DNA of 64,000 bases, taken from NCBI GenBank assembly GCA_013398295.1, contig VZSF01005685.1:434001-498000 (forward strand), in the 5' to 3' direction. Origin of the DNA: Chionis minor (taxonomy: Eukaryota > Chordata > Aves > Charadriiformes > Chionididae). Every line of letters starts with the position of its first letter. Position 1 is the stretch's first letter. The notes beneath the pieces are model-generated. The model was not told the DNA's origin, did not search any database, and saw only the letters and a list, made by a program, of their open reading frames with translations. Below, in pieces: positions 13,501 through 25,200 of this stretch. Both the position numbers and the translations under genes were made by a program.

Positions 13501-16500
13501 AATAAAACCATGGAGCTGCCCAAAACCTTCATCTCCCTAATCCAGCCAAACCCAAACTCAACTTTTCTTGCTGGTTGGAGGAAATTTGCTTAACTGACAC
13601 CCCAAATGTCTGTCTCATTTTCGTGGCTGCCTCTCTGTGTCTTGGTTCCCTGGGGCTGGATGTTCATGTACCAAAGCTGCTGTGGGAAGGATGTCCTCGT
13701 GCTGCGTCTGGCACCTTTGGACCTGGGGAGCAGCGAGATCTTGTGATTTATTTTTTTCCCAGCCGAAGGGACAATTTCTGATCACTGCTGTCACTTGGTA
13801 TTGCCACTGGGATTTTAGGGCACAAGGTGTGAGGGAAAGAAAATAACTGGCCCTACCTGTTAGGCTCCCAAAAGCCGAAGCAGCAGTGGAGCCTCTTGTA
13901 TCCTGAGTTGCTTCCGACCACCCGCAACCCCTGGATTCCCTGTAGCTCCAGGGCTGAGGGGCTCCGCACCTTCCGCAGCCCCCCCGCCCCGCTGCCAGCA
14001 CTGCCCCTGCGGCCGCCCCTGCCCAGTCCCCCTCGGACGGTGCTTTTCTCCTCCATTGCTCCCATGGCTCCCTTAAAACCCCACTGCAGCATCTGGGACC
14101 ACCAGCAAAAAATAGCAACTTCCATGTGCCATGTCCCGCTCGCTCACCGGTAGCACTCCGGGTGTACTGGGAAAGGTGCAAAGTACCAAGGGATGCTCTA
14201 CTTCAAAAAATCCCTTTTTTTTTTCACCAAACGCCCCACTGGGGCGGCGGACACCATCCTGCCACAGTGCACCGAGGGCAGCTGAGCGCCGCCGGCGTGC
14301 CGGCTCATCCCGGGCCCTGCGGTGAGTCAGTGGCTGAGCATTTTGCAAACGTTTTAGCTAAATGGGAAGCATCTGACGGCCCTGCCGTGGACGTGCTTTG
14401 GATTCCAGGGCTATTAGGATGCTGCAGATGCCCGGGCGAGAAGGTGGGCTGGGTGGTGGTTCTGGGAGAGACCGCTTTCACGTTTCTGCTCAAAAACTCT
14501 CCCCCTGTTGTGGCTGGGAGCTGGGGGGACCTGGGGATGACACCTCTTGAATGCATACTCCCCAGGGACACCGGGGCACGTCTTGAGGTGGCTCCTCCTG
14601 GGGCCGCTCTGAGCAAAGAGTTGGGCAGAAAACCCACGTGCAATGGAGCAGCCACAGGCTGGGACAATATTCACAATTTAGTTTTCCCTTCCTCAAACAA
14701 AGGCATCAGTCTGGAGAGCGCGTGCATATGTCCACACAATATTTTAGGTTAAAAAATAAAATAAAATCTGACTTTCTGTGGAAGACAAGATTCCATGGAA
14801 AACCTTCAGCCAGCCCACAGTGGGGTTTTTTAGCTCTCAGCTCTTTGTCGGGCGATGCTCACAGGAGAGGGGAAGGGTCTTGACTTACAGGGAAATTCTT
14901 CCCCCACCCAACCCCACATCCTCGCACCCAGCCCCAGCCCCGCTCCAGGATGCTCCAGGGCTTTGGGGCTGGTGAGCACCAGAAAAGGAATTGTCTGCAC
15001 CAAGTGCCCCGCAGCTCCCTGGCGATGACAATTTTAAATGAGTGAGAGGTTGAAAAATAGTGAGTGAGATTTTTTAAAAGGTCACCTTGGCCAAGGAGGC
15101 AAAAATTCTTCCTTGCGCGAGTGAGATGCTTTAGGAACTGCCTTAAAATTAATCCAAAACATGAGCCCGGCTCCAAATGAGTGGGACTTGGCAAGACGTC
15201 TGGACACATTATCTTTAAATATAGGCAGGCATCCCGGAGGGTTTCTGGTGGTTTTCCTGGTCACTTCTTATTCCTCCGTCTCCCCCTCCGTTCCCCCCTC
15301 CTTGCATAATTCTCTCTATTTTAATGCCTCTTTCCACATTTTGGGTAGTCATTTGTTTATTGGTATGAAGTCTCCCTGAACCAGGCAGGGTTGCAACACT
15401 GCGAGAGTTTTTGTACTGGGATGTTTTGCTGGCAGCCGCACTTTTCCCCGGGACGGCATTGCCCGGGCGGCCGCTGGCCTCTGCCCTGAGGAGGCTGTGG
15501 CTCTCAAGGGATGGCAAAGATTTTGCAGAGGTGGAAACGCCTCTGGCTCTGGAGTTGGGGCCCTGATGGACCCCAATCTGTGCACAATTGGGGTGAGACC
15601 TTGTGTGCTTCCGACCCTCCGTGCAGAGACTTGAGCGGGTCCTCACTGGCCAGCGCAGCCCCCAAAACTCCCGTGCCAGGGACCACGGATGTGTGGATGG
15701 GCTCCGTGAGGCTTTCCTGAGCTCTTCAGCTCCCTTTATCCTCTTCCCACCTTAAATGCCAGGCTGGGGGCATACAGAAAATGAAGGGGACTCGGTTTAG
15801 GCTGGGGAGGAGAAGCAAGCCCCTTACCACCAAAGCGGGGAGGCTCAGGACCTGCTTGGGCTTTGAAAAGGGCTGTTGGACCTGTCTGGACGTACAAAGA
15901 CACATCTGTCTTTAATCCTTCCCTCTGTAACTGAGACCAGGTCCGGGCAGAGCCACGGCAAACCCTCGCCGTGTGCTGCAGGTACGTGTGCGTATGCATT
16001 TGAAGGGCCTTGGCAATGCGGCGGTGCTAGACCGGTTAGAGCCACATGTTCTCACAAATGCAGCTTCCTATTGACTTGTTAAACATTTGCTATTTATCAG
16101 ATTTTTCTTTTAAACTGTCTGTAACAGTCTGGGAGAACTTGTGTCAAAATCCCTTCCAGATGTGAAGGTGCTACCCGATACTTTGGTTATAACCTGGACC
16201 CTTGCTCCTGCTCCATTCAGATTAGCTCGACTACTGTGAAAAAGAAAATGCAAATAAAGACATAGAAAGAGAGGAGAGACACATATAAAACTTCCCCCAA
16301 ACCTTCCCTTTTACAGGCAGAACAGATCCTGCCTTTATAAGGAGATTGTGAGTTTTATCAGTGAACATTTGCCTTGCTGGGAAACCACAGGTAAGCCGGG
16401 GAGAACAGCCACCCATGCCTGTCTGTCCACAGGGGCGTTTTTTAAAGCATTATTGACTTTTTTCCCCATTGAAATACTGTTTCTTAGGGTCTGGGGCTTC

Positions 16501-17869
16501 CAGACAGATCAGCTCGTTTTATGAGCATCAGATGATGTGTGCAGTTGGAAACCCGAGCGGTTCCCTTGCATTCGGAGCACGTGGATCAGATAACGGTGGT
16601 TCGTTAAATGCTCTTTGAAAGGCTGTTGCAAAGTTGGGAGCTTTTCTTAGCAGCACCCGCTCTGCGGACACGCTGCCCCGTCTGTCTCCAGAAGAAGCTT
16701 TGGGGCCACAAGATATTCCGAGATTAAAACAACTTCTCTCACTCCATGGTATCTGTCAGATCGTATACGGCCTGAGCCAGCTCCCATCGTAGCGAGGGAG
16801 GGTTTTTCCACTGACTTTAAGAGGCGCTGGACTGGGGCCATCCTCTGTGTAATGCGGATCCGGGAGTGTGCGTGAAGCACTGCATGATGACAGAATTTCT
16901 GGGAGATTGGCCTAAACCAAAAACCTTGGACCGCCGCTCCCTGGGACCGCTCCGCCGGAGGAGCGGGGAGGCTGGAGACACCGAACCTGGACCTGGAGCG
17001 AGTTTTTGCAGCTGCGAAAGCATCCCCACAAGAGCCGGGCGAGCCCGGCTGCTTTGCATCTCCCCTTCCCCGGGTCGGGGATTCGGCGCTCAGGTTTGGT
17101 TGCTTGGGTCGAGTCCACCATCCGTGGCCGTCTCCTCCGCTGCCGGGGGGAGCGGACACCTGCGAGTGTGCGAGGGGCTCCCTGGCGGACCCCCCCCCGG
17201 GAGCCCAGCAGCTCAGCCTGCCTGCGGCGCTGCCCCAAGCTCCCCCGTGCCCCGAAAATACCCTGTGGCTGCCCAGCGGTACCGGGATGGGGCTTCCCTG
17301 CCCGCGCCAACCGGGCTGGAAAGTTTGGTTGGAAATCTTGCCGAAAGGCTGAGAGGAAAGAGGAGGAGAGGAAAAACCTGCTGGGATGTTGCATGGCGTT
17401 GTTTTACACAAAATCCCAATGCATTGGTGTTTTTTTTTGTTGTTGGTGCTGGGTTAGGCAGCTTTGCGCCCACACAGGAGGTGACTTTACTGACCCCCAC
17501 GACTGCATCTGCTCTAACCCCATCCCGTGCCCCTGCAGAGCAGCACCAGCCGTGGCAAATCCTACCCCTGCTCTACCTGGGTGCTCCCCGACGACTCTGA
17601 AGTGCGGGAGATCTTCTTTGTGCACCCAAAAAACCCCCTGTGCATTAGGGCTGGGGTAGCTGGGGCGAAGCTGAGCGATACCAAGTGGTCCCAGAGAGAT
17701 GCTTCAGTTGCTCCGTCTCCCCTTTTTTCCAAGCTGACGGATGAGGCCGGTTTCTCATAGTACATCTGTAACCATGTCCCAGGGCTGTGGAGCCCTGGGG
17801 GTGTGCGACTCCCCCTTTGCCCCTGCAGACCTGGAGTATCCCTGTTACAGGACACAGGCATGTCCTGTG

Positions 17870-18142
17870 CACCAGAACAAGAGGAAATGGGTGCAAGTTG
17901 CGCCAGGAGAGGTTTAGGCTGGACATTAGGAAATTTTTTTTCACTGAAAGAGTTATCACACATTGGAATAGGCTGCCCAGGGAGGTGGTCGAGTCACCGT
18001 CCCTGGATGTGTTTGAAAGTTGGGTAGATGTTGTGCTTAGAGACATAGATTAGTGGCGTAGCTGGTAGAGTAGGGTCAATGGTTGGACTAGATGATCTTA
18101 AAAGTCTTTTCCAACCTAAATGATTTTTTAAAAAAAAAAAAG
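17870..18142 (+). mobile_element. CR1 LINE, 3' end fragment
   Basis: The sequence from about 17,870 matches the CR1 3' region: the translated motif [20 protein letters not shown] followed by the typical end in which a GGTTGGACTAGATGATCTTA-like string precedes TTTTCCAACCT. It ends in a degenerate AAATGATTTTTT tail and an A-run rather than clean ATTCTATG repeats, so it looks old. It is 5'-truncated, as usual for CR1. Confidence 0.93.
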
Positions 18143-21100
18143 AACCGGAGGGTGATGGAGGAGCCCAGGGCAAGACCTCTCCCTGGGGCTCCTCACAGGG
18201 CTCCTGCCTCTACTGGCACAAAAAAATCACCACTTTGAATTTCCAGGGAAAACAGGTTTCTTTGGTGCTCCCTGGGAGGAGACAGGACTTCTCTGGTAGT
18301 CCTGGTGCATGTATCTCCTTGGGTTGTCCATCTCCGCTTCCGGTGAGCTGCATGTGCCTCAGGCTGAAGCAATGGCACTTCCTGAAGCAGGGTCGCACCG
18401 CCACTGCCTGAAGGGCATAAAAATGGTTAGAAGAAGCCTTGGCCCCACAGTCTGTGAGTTGACCCGGCAGGGCTGGCCAGGCGGGCTCACAACGTGAACG
18501 TGCACGGGGGAACGGCGGTGCGAGGGTGAGGAGGGAAGAGCAGCATGTGGAAAAAAACCCAAAGCGGTCTTTCAAAATCACATAGTGATAAGGCATTTTC
18601 TGGAGTGCCCCATACAGCTGGCAGCAGAAACCAGGCTTTTATGTTTTGGTCTGGCTAGTTTTTCACTTTCTGCAGCCAAAGGGATCTGGATAAAGTTTGC
18701 CTGGAAGATTAGCTGGCACCGAGCCCGACCAGACATCTCTGGAAGCCTCCTCTCGAGCAGGAGTAGGTCCTAATTCCCCTCTCATCCCAGCCCCGCTGTT
18801 GGCGAGCGTGGGGGAACCTGTGTCCCTTGGAGGGGATGGTTCCATCCCGTTGTTGCCCGCTGGCCCCCACTGGCTCCTGCTGCAAGGTCCCCGGCTGCAG
18901 CCCAGGGACAGCCCTCTCCCCCCTGGCACGCCGGGTCCCCGCTCCTCCCGCGGTGGAGATGCTGGGGGATGTGCAGAGGTGAGCCAGGTCCCAGGGGACC
19001 CCTGCCACCGCGGTCCCTGCATGGGGCGGAGACGATGCCCTGCATCCCGAGGGGTGGGATGGGAGCACGAAGCCTCGGCACCGGCACCCGGCTGCTGTGG
19101 CTTTGCATCAGCCCTGGCCTGGGGACGGGCGTCCTTCATGTGGTCTGTCCCGACGCCAAAACCGAGCGGGGAAACGGGGCGCGCGGGAGCCCCCCGAGCA
19201 GGGCTGAGCTCCCGCAGTGCCGGCACCGGCTGCGGGGTCCGACCACATCTGAGCCGCTGGCTCCAGGGCAGAGCTGGCAGGGGACGGAGGCACGGGAAAA
19301 GAGGCCATGCGATGCCGTCCCCCCGGGGCCAGCAGACACCCCATGCTGCCCCTGCGGCCCAGACACAAAGCAAATGGGCTTTTGTGCCTGGGGAGGCATG
19401 GCAGAGCAGGAGGGACGCTGGCAGGCTTCTGCCCGCCCTGTCTGCCGCTGCGCTGGTAGCAGATGCCGATGCCTCCGGAGCAGAAAGCCTGGTCCCTTCC
19501 CTCACATTCCTTTTTTCTTTCTTTTTTTCTTCTGCCCCCCTCCCCGGTTGATCTTAAAAAAAAGTCCGGGCGGTTTGGGCTTCGTGAAACCCAAATGCCT
19601 TTTGCAGCATCAAGCCCAGATCCCATAAGTAATATCCCAGCGTTCGAGAATAAGACAGTATATGAAGTAGACGGGGAGCTATAAAGACGCTTTAAAAGGG
19701 GCAATAAAAGTTTTGGGTTTCATATCGTCTTACCAAAGAAGAGAATAACAGAGAAGCAGGAAATTTCAGTAGCAGACATGACAAAGGTCACAGCACTCAG
19801 ACTGCACCTTAGACGAAAACACCTACTCTTATGAAAACAGCAAGAATTTTTGGCAGGGGCTCAAGAGCTCTTACAGGCAAAGCTCTCGGCAGCGCTAAAA
19901 GGTTACAAGAGACTGTTTTGTCTACGTTGCTGTAAATGTTTATAATATTTCCCTGCATCTGTATTGCAGGGGATATCCTGCCCCGATAGCGAATTCAGCC
20001 CGTGCACCTTCCTCCTGGGTGCCGGGGTGCCCGGTGCTGCCACCGGCACGGGGCTCTTGCCGCGGCGGGGACCCCATGGATGTGCCCGGCTGCGTTTCAG
20101 CCCCGAAAGTGGGTGCTGGTCCCACACTGGGTGCGAAGGGATGGACCGTTTGCACAGTCAGAGCCGTGCCCTGGGGCATCAACAGGGAGAGGGGAAAAAG
20201 GAAAATTTACCTGGGAATTTTAATGTATACAATGTACTTTTTGGGGTTGGTGGGTTTTTTTTTTTTGGTGTAACATCTGAATACATGGCAGGTGGGAGCA
20301 GGAGCTTCCATTTACTTGACTGGGCCTTAGCTAACGTGCCCTCCTTGTTTGCGTGGGGTTTGCCAAGCTTTTTCCCCTCCTGCTCGGCCGCAGTAAGGTG
20401 TTGTGATTACCCAGTGCCTCTCCTCCCACCGCTTTCCCCGCGCGAGGCTCTCCCCATGCCCACGCTGCAGGGTTAGGCGTGTTGGAGGGACCAAACAGTC
20501 ACAAAATGAGTTGGGGAGGGGGTCAGGGTGCCTCTGATCGGTGGCTGCGGCGGGTGGCAAAGGCTGTGCAGAGGGATGGAGGCTGCTGGCGCTGGGGCTC
20601 AGGTTCCTGGGGAGGGTCAGCGTTGAGTATTTGGCACGTGGGGTAACGTGCACCGAGACACGTGCTCCGGGTGGCTCAGCGAGAGCCAGCGTGGCCCCAG
20701 CCATGGGACACCCGTGTGGGTGACCCCTCGGGAAGCAGCTGCGCACCCTCGGAGCTGGCTCTCGCATATAGCGCCATGGCGTTCCTTGCGTTCAGCTCTG
20801 AATTGGGAATCGGAGCACTTGGGACCATTTTTTGGGGATGCCCTGAGCAGCCCTCCTGTGGCACAGTACTCCGGTAGCGTGCAAGCCACGGGGAAAGCGT
20901 GGCACGCAAAACCCTCAGAGATCCTTGCAAAACATCCAGGGGGCTGGATGCTGAGGAAGACCTGGTGTGCTGCTGTGTTGGTTTAGGTGCTGGTGAACCC
21001 TCTGCAAACCCTGTGCCAGCGCTGCCTCTGCGTGCAGCTGCAGTGGCCGTGCCACCGCTTGCCAGTGACTCTTGGATGCTCGAGGGTTCATAATTCATTT

Positions 21101-22099
21101 ATATTTTTGTTGGAAGCTCATTCAGTTTTGGTTGTTGCCCCGTCGCAGGAAGTTGCTCTGATGAATGACCGGGGTGGATTTCTCTTCCAGAGGAACCCAG
21201 GCTTAATGTGGGCTTTCTGTGGACATCACTGTATATCAATACTGCTCTAATTGTCCATGACATATAGTCTTGGCTTTTTTCCCAGACAGTCTAAATAAAT
21301 CATACACTTCTGCTATAGTAAATAATCTGTTAGAGGAGATGTTATAGGCTTACAGCCCTCCCCCTCCCTCCAGGACCTTCTTTTCTCTGCCTCTAATTTT
21401 CCATGTACTTTCCATACTAATGAGGCTCTCCGCAAGCGCACCTGCTGCCTGCGCCGCCTGGCAAAGCTCTGCCAGGACAAAGTGCCCAATGTTGCAGGTC
21501 CCTGCAGGCTGGGGGGCCCGTGGGCAGGAGAAGGGGTGGCCGTGCCCGCAGCTCCGCTTTGGGGCTGGCCTCTGCCCTTGACCGAGCGGGACCCGAGCTG
21601 GGAGGTTCCTTGCGCCGCGTAGGAAACACTGGCGTTGCGCGCTTGCAAAGTCTTTGTTAGGATATATTATTTACACCAAGAGAATGCATAAATAAAATAG
21701 TAAATATCTCACAAAAAATACAGGTTCTGTTAATTGGGCGCGACAAACGAAGCCCCGTGGGCTCAGGCTGGGCAAACCTGCGCGGAGGAGACAACTCGTG
21801 TCCTCCAGAGCCAGTGCAGGGGACAGCCCAGGCGGTGATATGGCAAGGGGTCTCCTGAGGGTTGCAGCCCAGACAAGTGCTTCTCCAAAGAGAAGGATGG
21901 GTATGCAGCAAACCGTGAGCGCAACCTCTGCTGGGGCTGATGGTGGAAAGGGAAGAAAAGCCCAGGGCGTGCACAAAGCTGGTGGGAAAAGATGCCGGTG
22001 TCGCAGAGGACATGGCAGCTGGAAGGCATTTTGCTGTTGGTTGCACCCCTCCATCACCCCGGCAGCGGAAAAACAAGTGCCCCGGTCACCCAGGCAGCC
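18143..22099. other. Intergenic region downstream of MYMK, no gene seen
   Basis: The stretch is GC-rich around 18,700-19,350, where two long antisense-overlapping frames have no family features. A long AT-richer block spans about 19,570-19,985. The MYMK 3' UTR must begin at 22,099 and run leftwards. AT-rich, ATTTA-containing sequence near 21,660-21,740 may belong to it. Confidence 0.55.
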
Positions 22100-22246
22100 T
22101 CAGACGCAGCAGCAGAGCGTGGAGCAGTCCAGCCTGGCCGGCGTCCCGGCGCTCCCGGCCTTCTTGTTCTCCTTGGGCAGCAGGAGCACGAAGGCCATGG
22201 CCAAGGCGCAGTGGTAGAAGCTGTGGACGTAGGTGTAATCCCACTC
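22100..22246 (-). CDS. MYMK: MYMK exon 5 (residues 173-220 and stop)
   Basis: The terminal coding exon begins EWDYTYVHSFYHC, carries the last membrane segment, and ends in a short cytoplasmic tail LDCSTLCCCV followed by TGA (plus-strand TCA at 22100-22102). The human tail, as I recall it, ends CCACV, so this protein is one residue shorter there while keeping the Cys cluster. Confidence 0.97.
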   Translation of the reverse strand, partial: EWDYTYVHSFYHCALAMAFVLLLPKENKKAGSAGTPARLDCSTLCCCV

Positions 22247-25200
22247 CTGCAAGCGGGGAGAGCGTTAGTGAGACCTGCCGGGGCCGCGGGAGCAGCAGCG
22301 CCGGGGGGCCTCCGCGTTAGGTGCAAAACATTAGGTTTCTGCAAGTAGCCAAAAGGAAAGGAATAATAAAAGAAAAAAATTCCTGAGCCTTCTGCCTCTT
22401 TTTGCTGTCAAAGAAGAAAGGATTTCCAGCCTTAAAAAAAAAAAAAAAGCAAGCAAAGTGGATTTAACACATTCCAATTTGCACATTTCCCAATTCTTGA
22501 ATGAAGTGTTTCATTACCCCGCAAAGGACGCGGCGGCGAGGCCGGGGCGCGGGGGGAGGCGGTTTCTGCTAAGTGACATTTTTATGTTCTGCTAGAATTT
22601 GCAATTACTAAATGCTTTGAAAAATAATCCTTGGGGATGACTGTGAGGTTGTATCTAGCAGCTCCCAAGGCACAGAGCAGCCGTAACGGCGGAGCTGAGC
22701 GCTGGCGTGACCGGCAGCGCTGCCGGGGGTTTATCACCTTCCCCGCGTGGGACAGACGGACCCTTTTGCGCAGGACGGGCGGACTGGCCAGCGGCGAGAG
22801 CAAAAGGTTATAAACATGGGAGCGAGTGCCCCTGGGAGTCAACGGAGAGGCTTTTCTTTGGTGTGAGCCAGCTTTGGATCTGGCCATGCCTGAGTTGTAT
22901 CCGGTCCCTGCCGTGGCTCTGTGAGGTGTCCTTAAGTCACCCGTACCTGGTTTCCAAAAAACCCCGCTCGCATTTGAGAAAGCCATTTTGAGGACCTCGT
23001 ACGGCTGAAGAAAGCATGACCTACGTCCTTGTGACTCCTTAACGTGGAAAAAGAGAGCCAGCATCACCCTGAGCATCACTCGCTGTCACATCCATCCCTG
23101 CCCGTACCGCAGTTAAGGGGCCAGGGGCTGGGATGGAGAGAAGCCGGGAGGGGCCCTCATCCCTGCCACCAGACCTTGGCACTCCAAGCCTGGAGACCTG
23201 CACCTGAGCTGGACTCTGACCAAGGCTGGATGCAGCCCAGCGGTGCGAAGGGGGAGGTCTCCTATCTTGGTAACCTCCGTTAACACCTTGTCAAGTCAGG
23301 GTGATGGTGTGCGCAAACGGGTACCTCAAAGAAGAAGCGCAGCATCAGTGCTAACGCCCCGAAACAGAAGCCAGGACCGATCTGTTGGGTGTAGACACTC
23401 TTGTCTGGATAGAGCCCTTTCTTCTCTTTCATCTTTTGTAGCTGGAAGGAAAGAGAGAGCACACCAAGTGTATTCACCTGGATTTAGCTGGCTGCCCTGC
23501 ATCCGAAAGATCCCAGGGATGCTGAAATAAAACCACGCGAAGCCCGTAGACTGGCTCCCCCGGGCTGCGGCGTCTGCCCACGCGTGGGAAGCACCTCTGC
23601 CTGCGTGCTGCACGGGCTCCTCCTGCTCCATTCCTGACCTTAATGCTGGTTTCTGAGTGTCCAGCCCCAAACCCCGCTCAGGGAGCGTGTGCCCTCGCAA
23701 AGCCGGTCTCTGGGAGAGCGGATCTGGGAGCACAGCATCCGTGGGCTGGGGGATGCACATGGTCCCCTGCCTTGGTCCCCTCCTTGCCCATCCCCTCTTC
23801 ATTGTAGCCACTTGCTTTTCGCTGCTGGCCAGGCAGCGGATGAGGCTTAGTGATGGTCTGCCACCGAGACTTGCGTCACTGGATTTCCATGATGCTCAGC
23901 AGCATCTTCCTGCAATTTTTATGCCATTACTGAATCCTTCTCCTTTCCCTTTTACGGCCATGCCCACTCCTGCCAATGGCTCTGCCACCTGTGCTCCCAC
24001 CCAGGTCCACAGCAGCATCTGTTCCGTGCGGGACACGCTGTGGCACGGTGCCCAGCTGCCCCCGGAGCTGCCAGCCACGTTCAGGCAGACTACAGGCTGA
24101 TTCCTCCCAATTTATCACCGTGTTTTATGCACATCTTCCACCGGCTCCGGGGCAGTTTAGCAGACTCCTCTGCCTCTGAGTAGCTGTAAAAACTCCATAA
24201 ATACGTTCCTCCTGATTAGAAACGCAGGGACAGATGCGATAGATTGCTCAGACCAATCAAATCTGGCGTTTATCGCAAAGGCTGCTTGTTGTCTGCTTGC
24301 TTTCTGCTCGGGTTGAAGGAGAAGCGATGGCCTGTGCTGCGAGAGATGGACCTCGAGGAGAAAACCGCTGGCGCAGGTTGGGCGCCTCTGCGCAGGGCTC
24401 AGCCCCTTCCCCGCCACCAGCATCCTGCAAAGCCCCAGCGCGGTGCCCTTCCCTACGTACCCATTTCACCGTTATCACCAGGACGGCCGTCCCGATAGGT
24501 CCCGAGTAGACGCCGTAGCCCCAGCGGTCGTGGTAGATCCTCACGGCGATGGTGAGGACACCAAACATGACGAAGGTCGATCTCTTCGGCTCATCAAACT
24601 CTGCCAGGGCTGCGTGGCAACAAGCACAGGGAGCGTCAGCTCACCCACCCCCTTCCTCAGCTGCTCCCCTAAAGCCTTTCTGGGGTCTGTCCCACCGGCC
24701 TTGGGGACCATCGCGTCCATGGTCCTTGGGGACCATCCAGGACACATTGCGTCCAGGTCCTGTTTGCCCTTCTTATGCCTCACAGCTGGGGAAACTGAGA
24801 CACACAGGGACAAAGTGAACTACCCCAAGATACTGGAGTGGTAGGTCTAGGACCTGATTTTAGAGATCTTACAGTGTTGTGTGTGGAAGTTAAAGGAGAT
24901 GTCCCACTTGTATTCCCCTTTCCTGCCTCAACTCAGAAGTTGGAGGAGACTGTGAAAACCCAGTGAACCCACCATTGGCTCTTGGGTTCATCCCACACCT
25001 CCAACCCTCCCAAAGTTGCTGGTTTACCCCAACGCAGCCTCCATCACCCCACTCCGGTAGGACCACGCTCACCGGCGCGATGGGGACTGGGCTGCCCGGC
25101 CGTGCCGGCACCTGCCTGAGGTTTGCATGCTGGAAGTTGCCAGTGCGAGTAAATTATTAGAGGCTTTTGTTTAGCACAGAATGGGGTAATAACTGATAAA

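Larger units (their letters stand above)
7464..17869. other. Intergenic, CpG-rich segments and AT-rich islands, no gene seen
   Basis: CpG-dense stretches occur at about 8560-8720, 9040-9230, 10,840-11,240, 11,550-12,090 and 16,900-17,370. Any could be a CpG island, but I cannot link them to a transcript. AT-rich blocks at about 8040-8170, 8745-8960, 10,300-10,420, 10,640-10,830, 11,270-11,370 and 16,040-16,400 resemble conserved non-coding elements. Nothing is supported as coding. Confidence 0.55.

Noticed and set aside
17787..18053. Frame containing [20 protein letters not shown]
   Set aside because: This is the CR1 3' coding remnant, not a host gene. The same motif appears in the CR1 at 34.9 kb.
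18663..19551. Two overlapping frames of about 280 residues on opposite strands
   Set aside because: Both fall in a CpG-rich block and neither resembles a protein family. Mutual overlap points to composition bias.
19777..19790. Nuclear-receptor-like direct repeat with an AGGTCA half-site
   Set aside because: Only one half-site is a good match. The other differs at two of six positions, too weak to report.
1..22099. Possible SLC2A6 or CACFD1 exons, expected beyond MYMK from mammalian gene order
   Set aside because: I looked for sugar-transporter and membrane-segment motifs in short frames on both strands and found none. These genes are probably further left.
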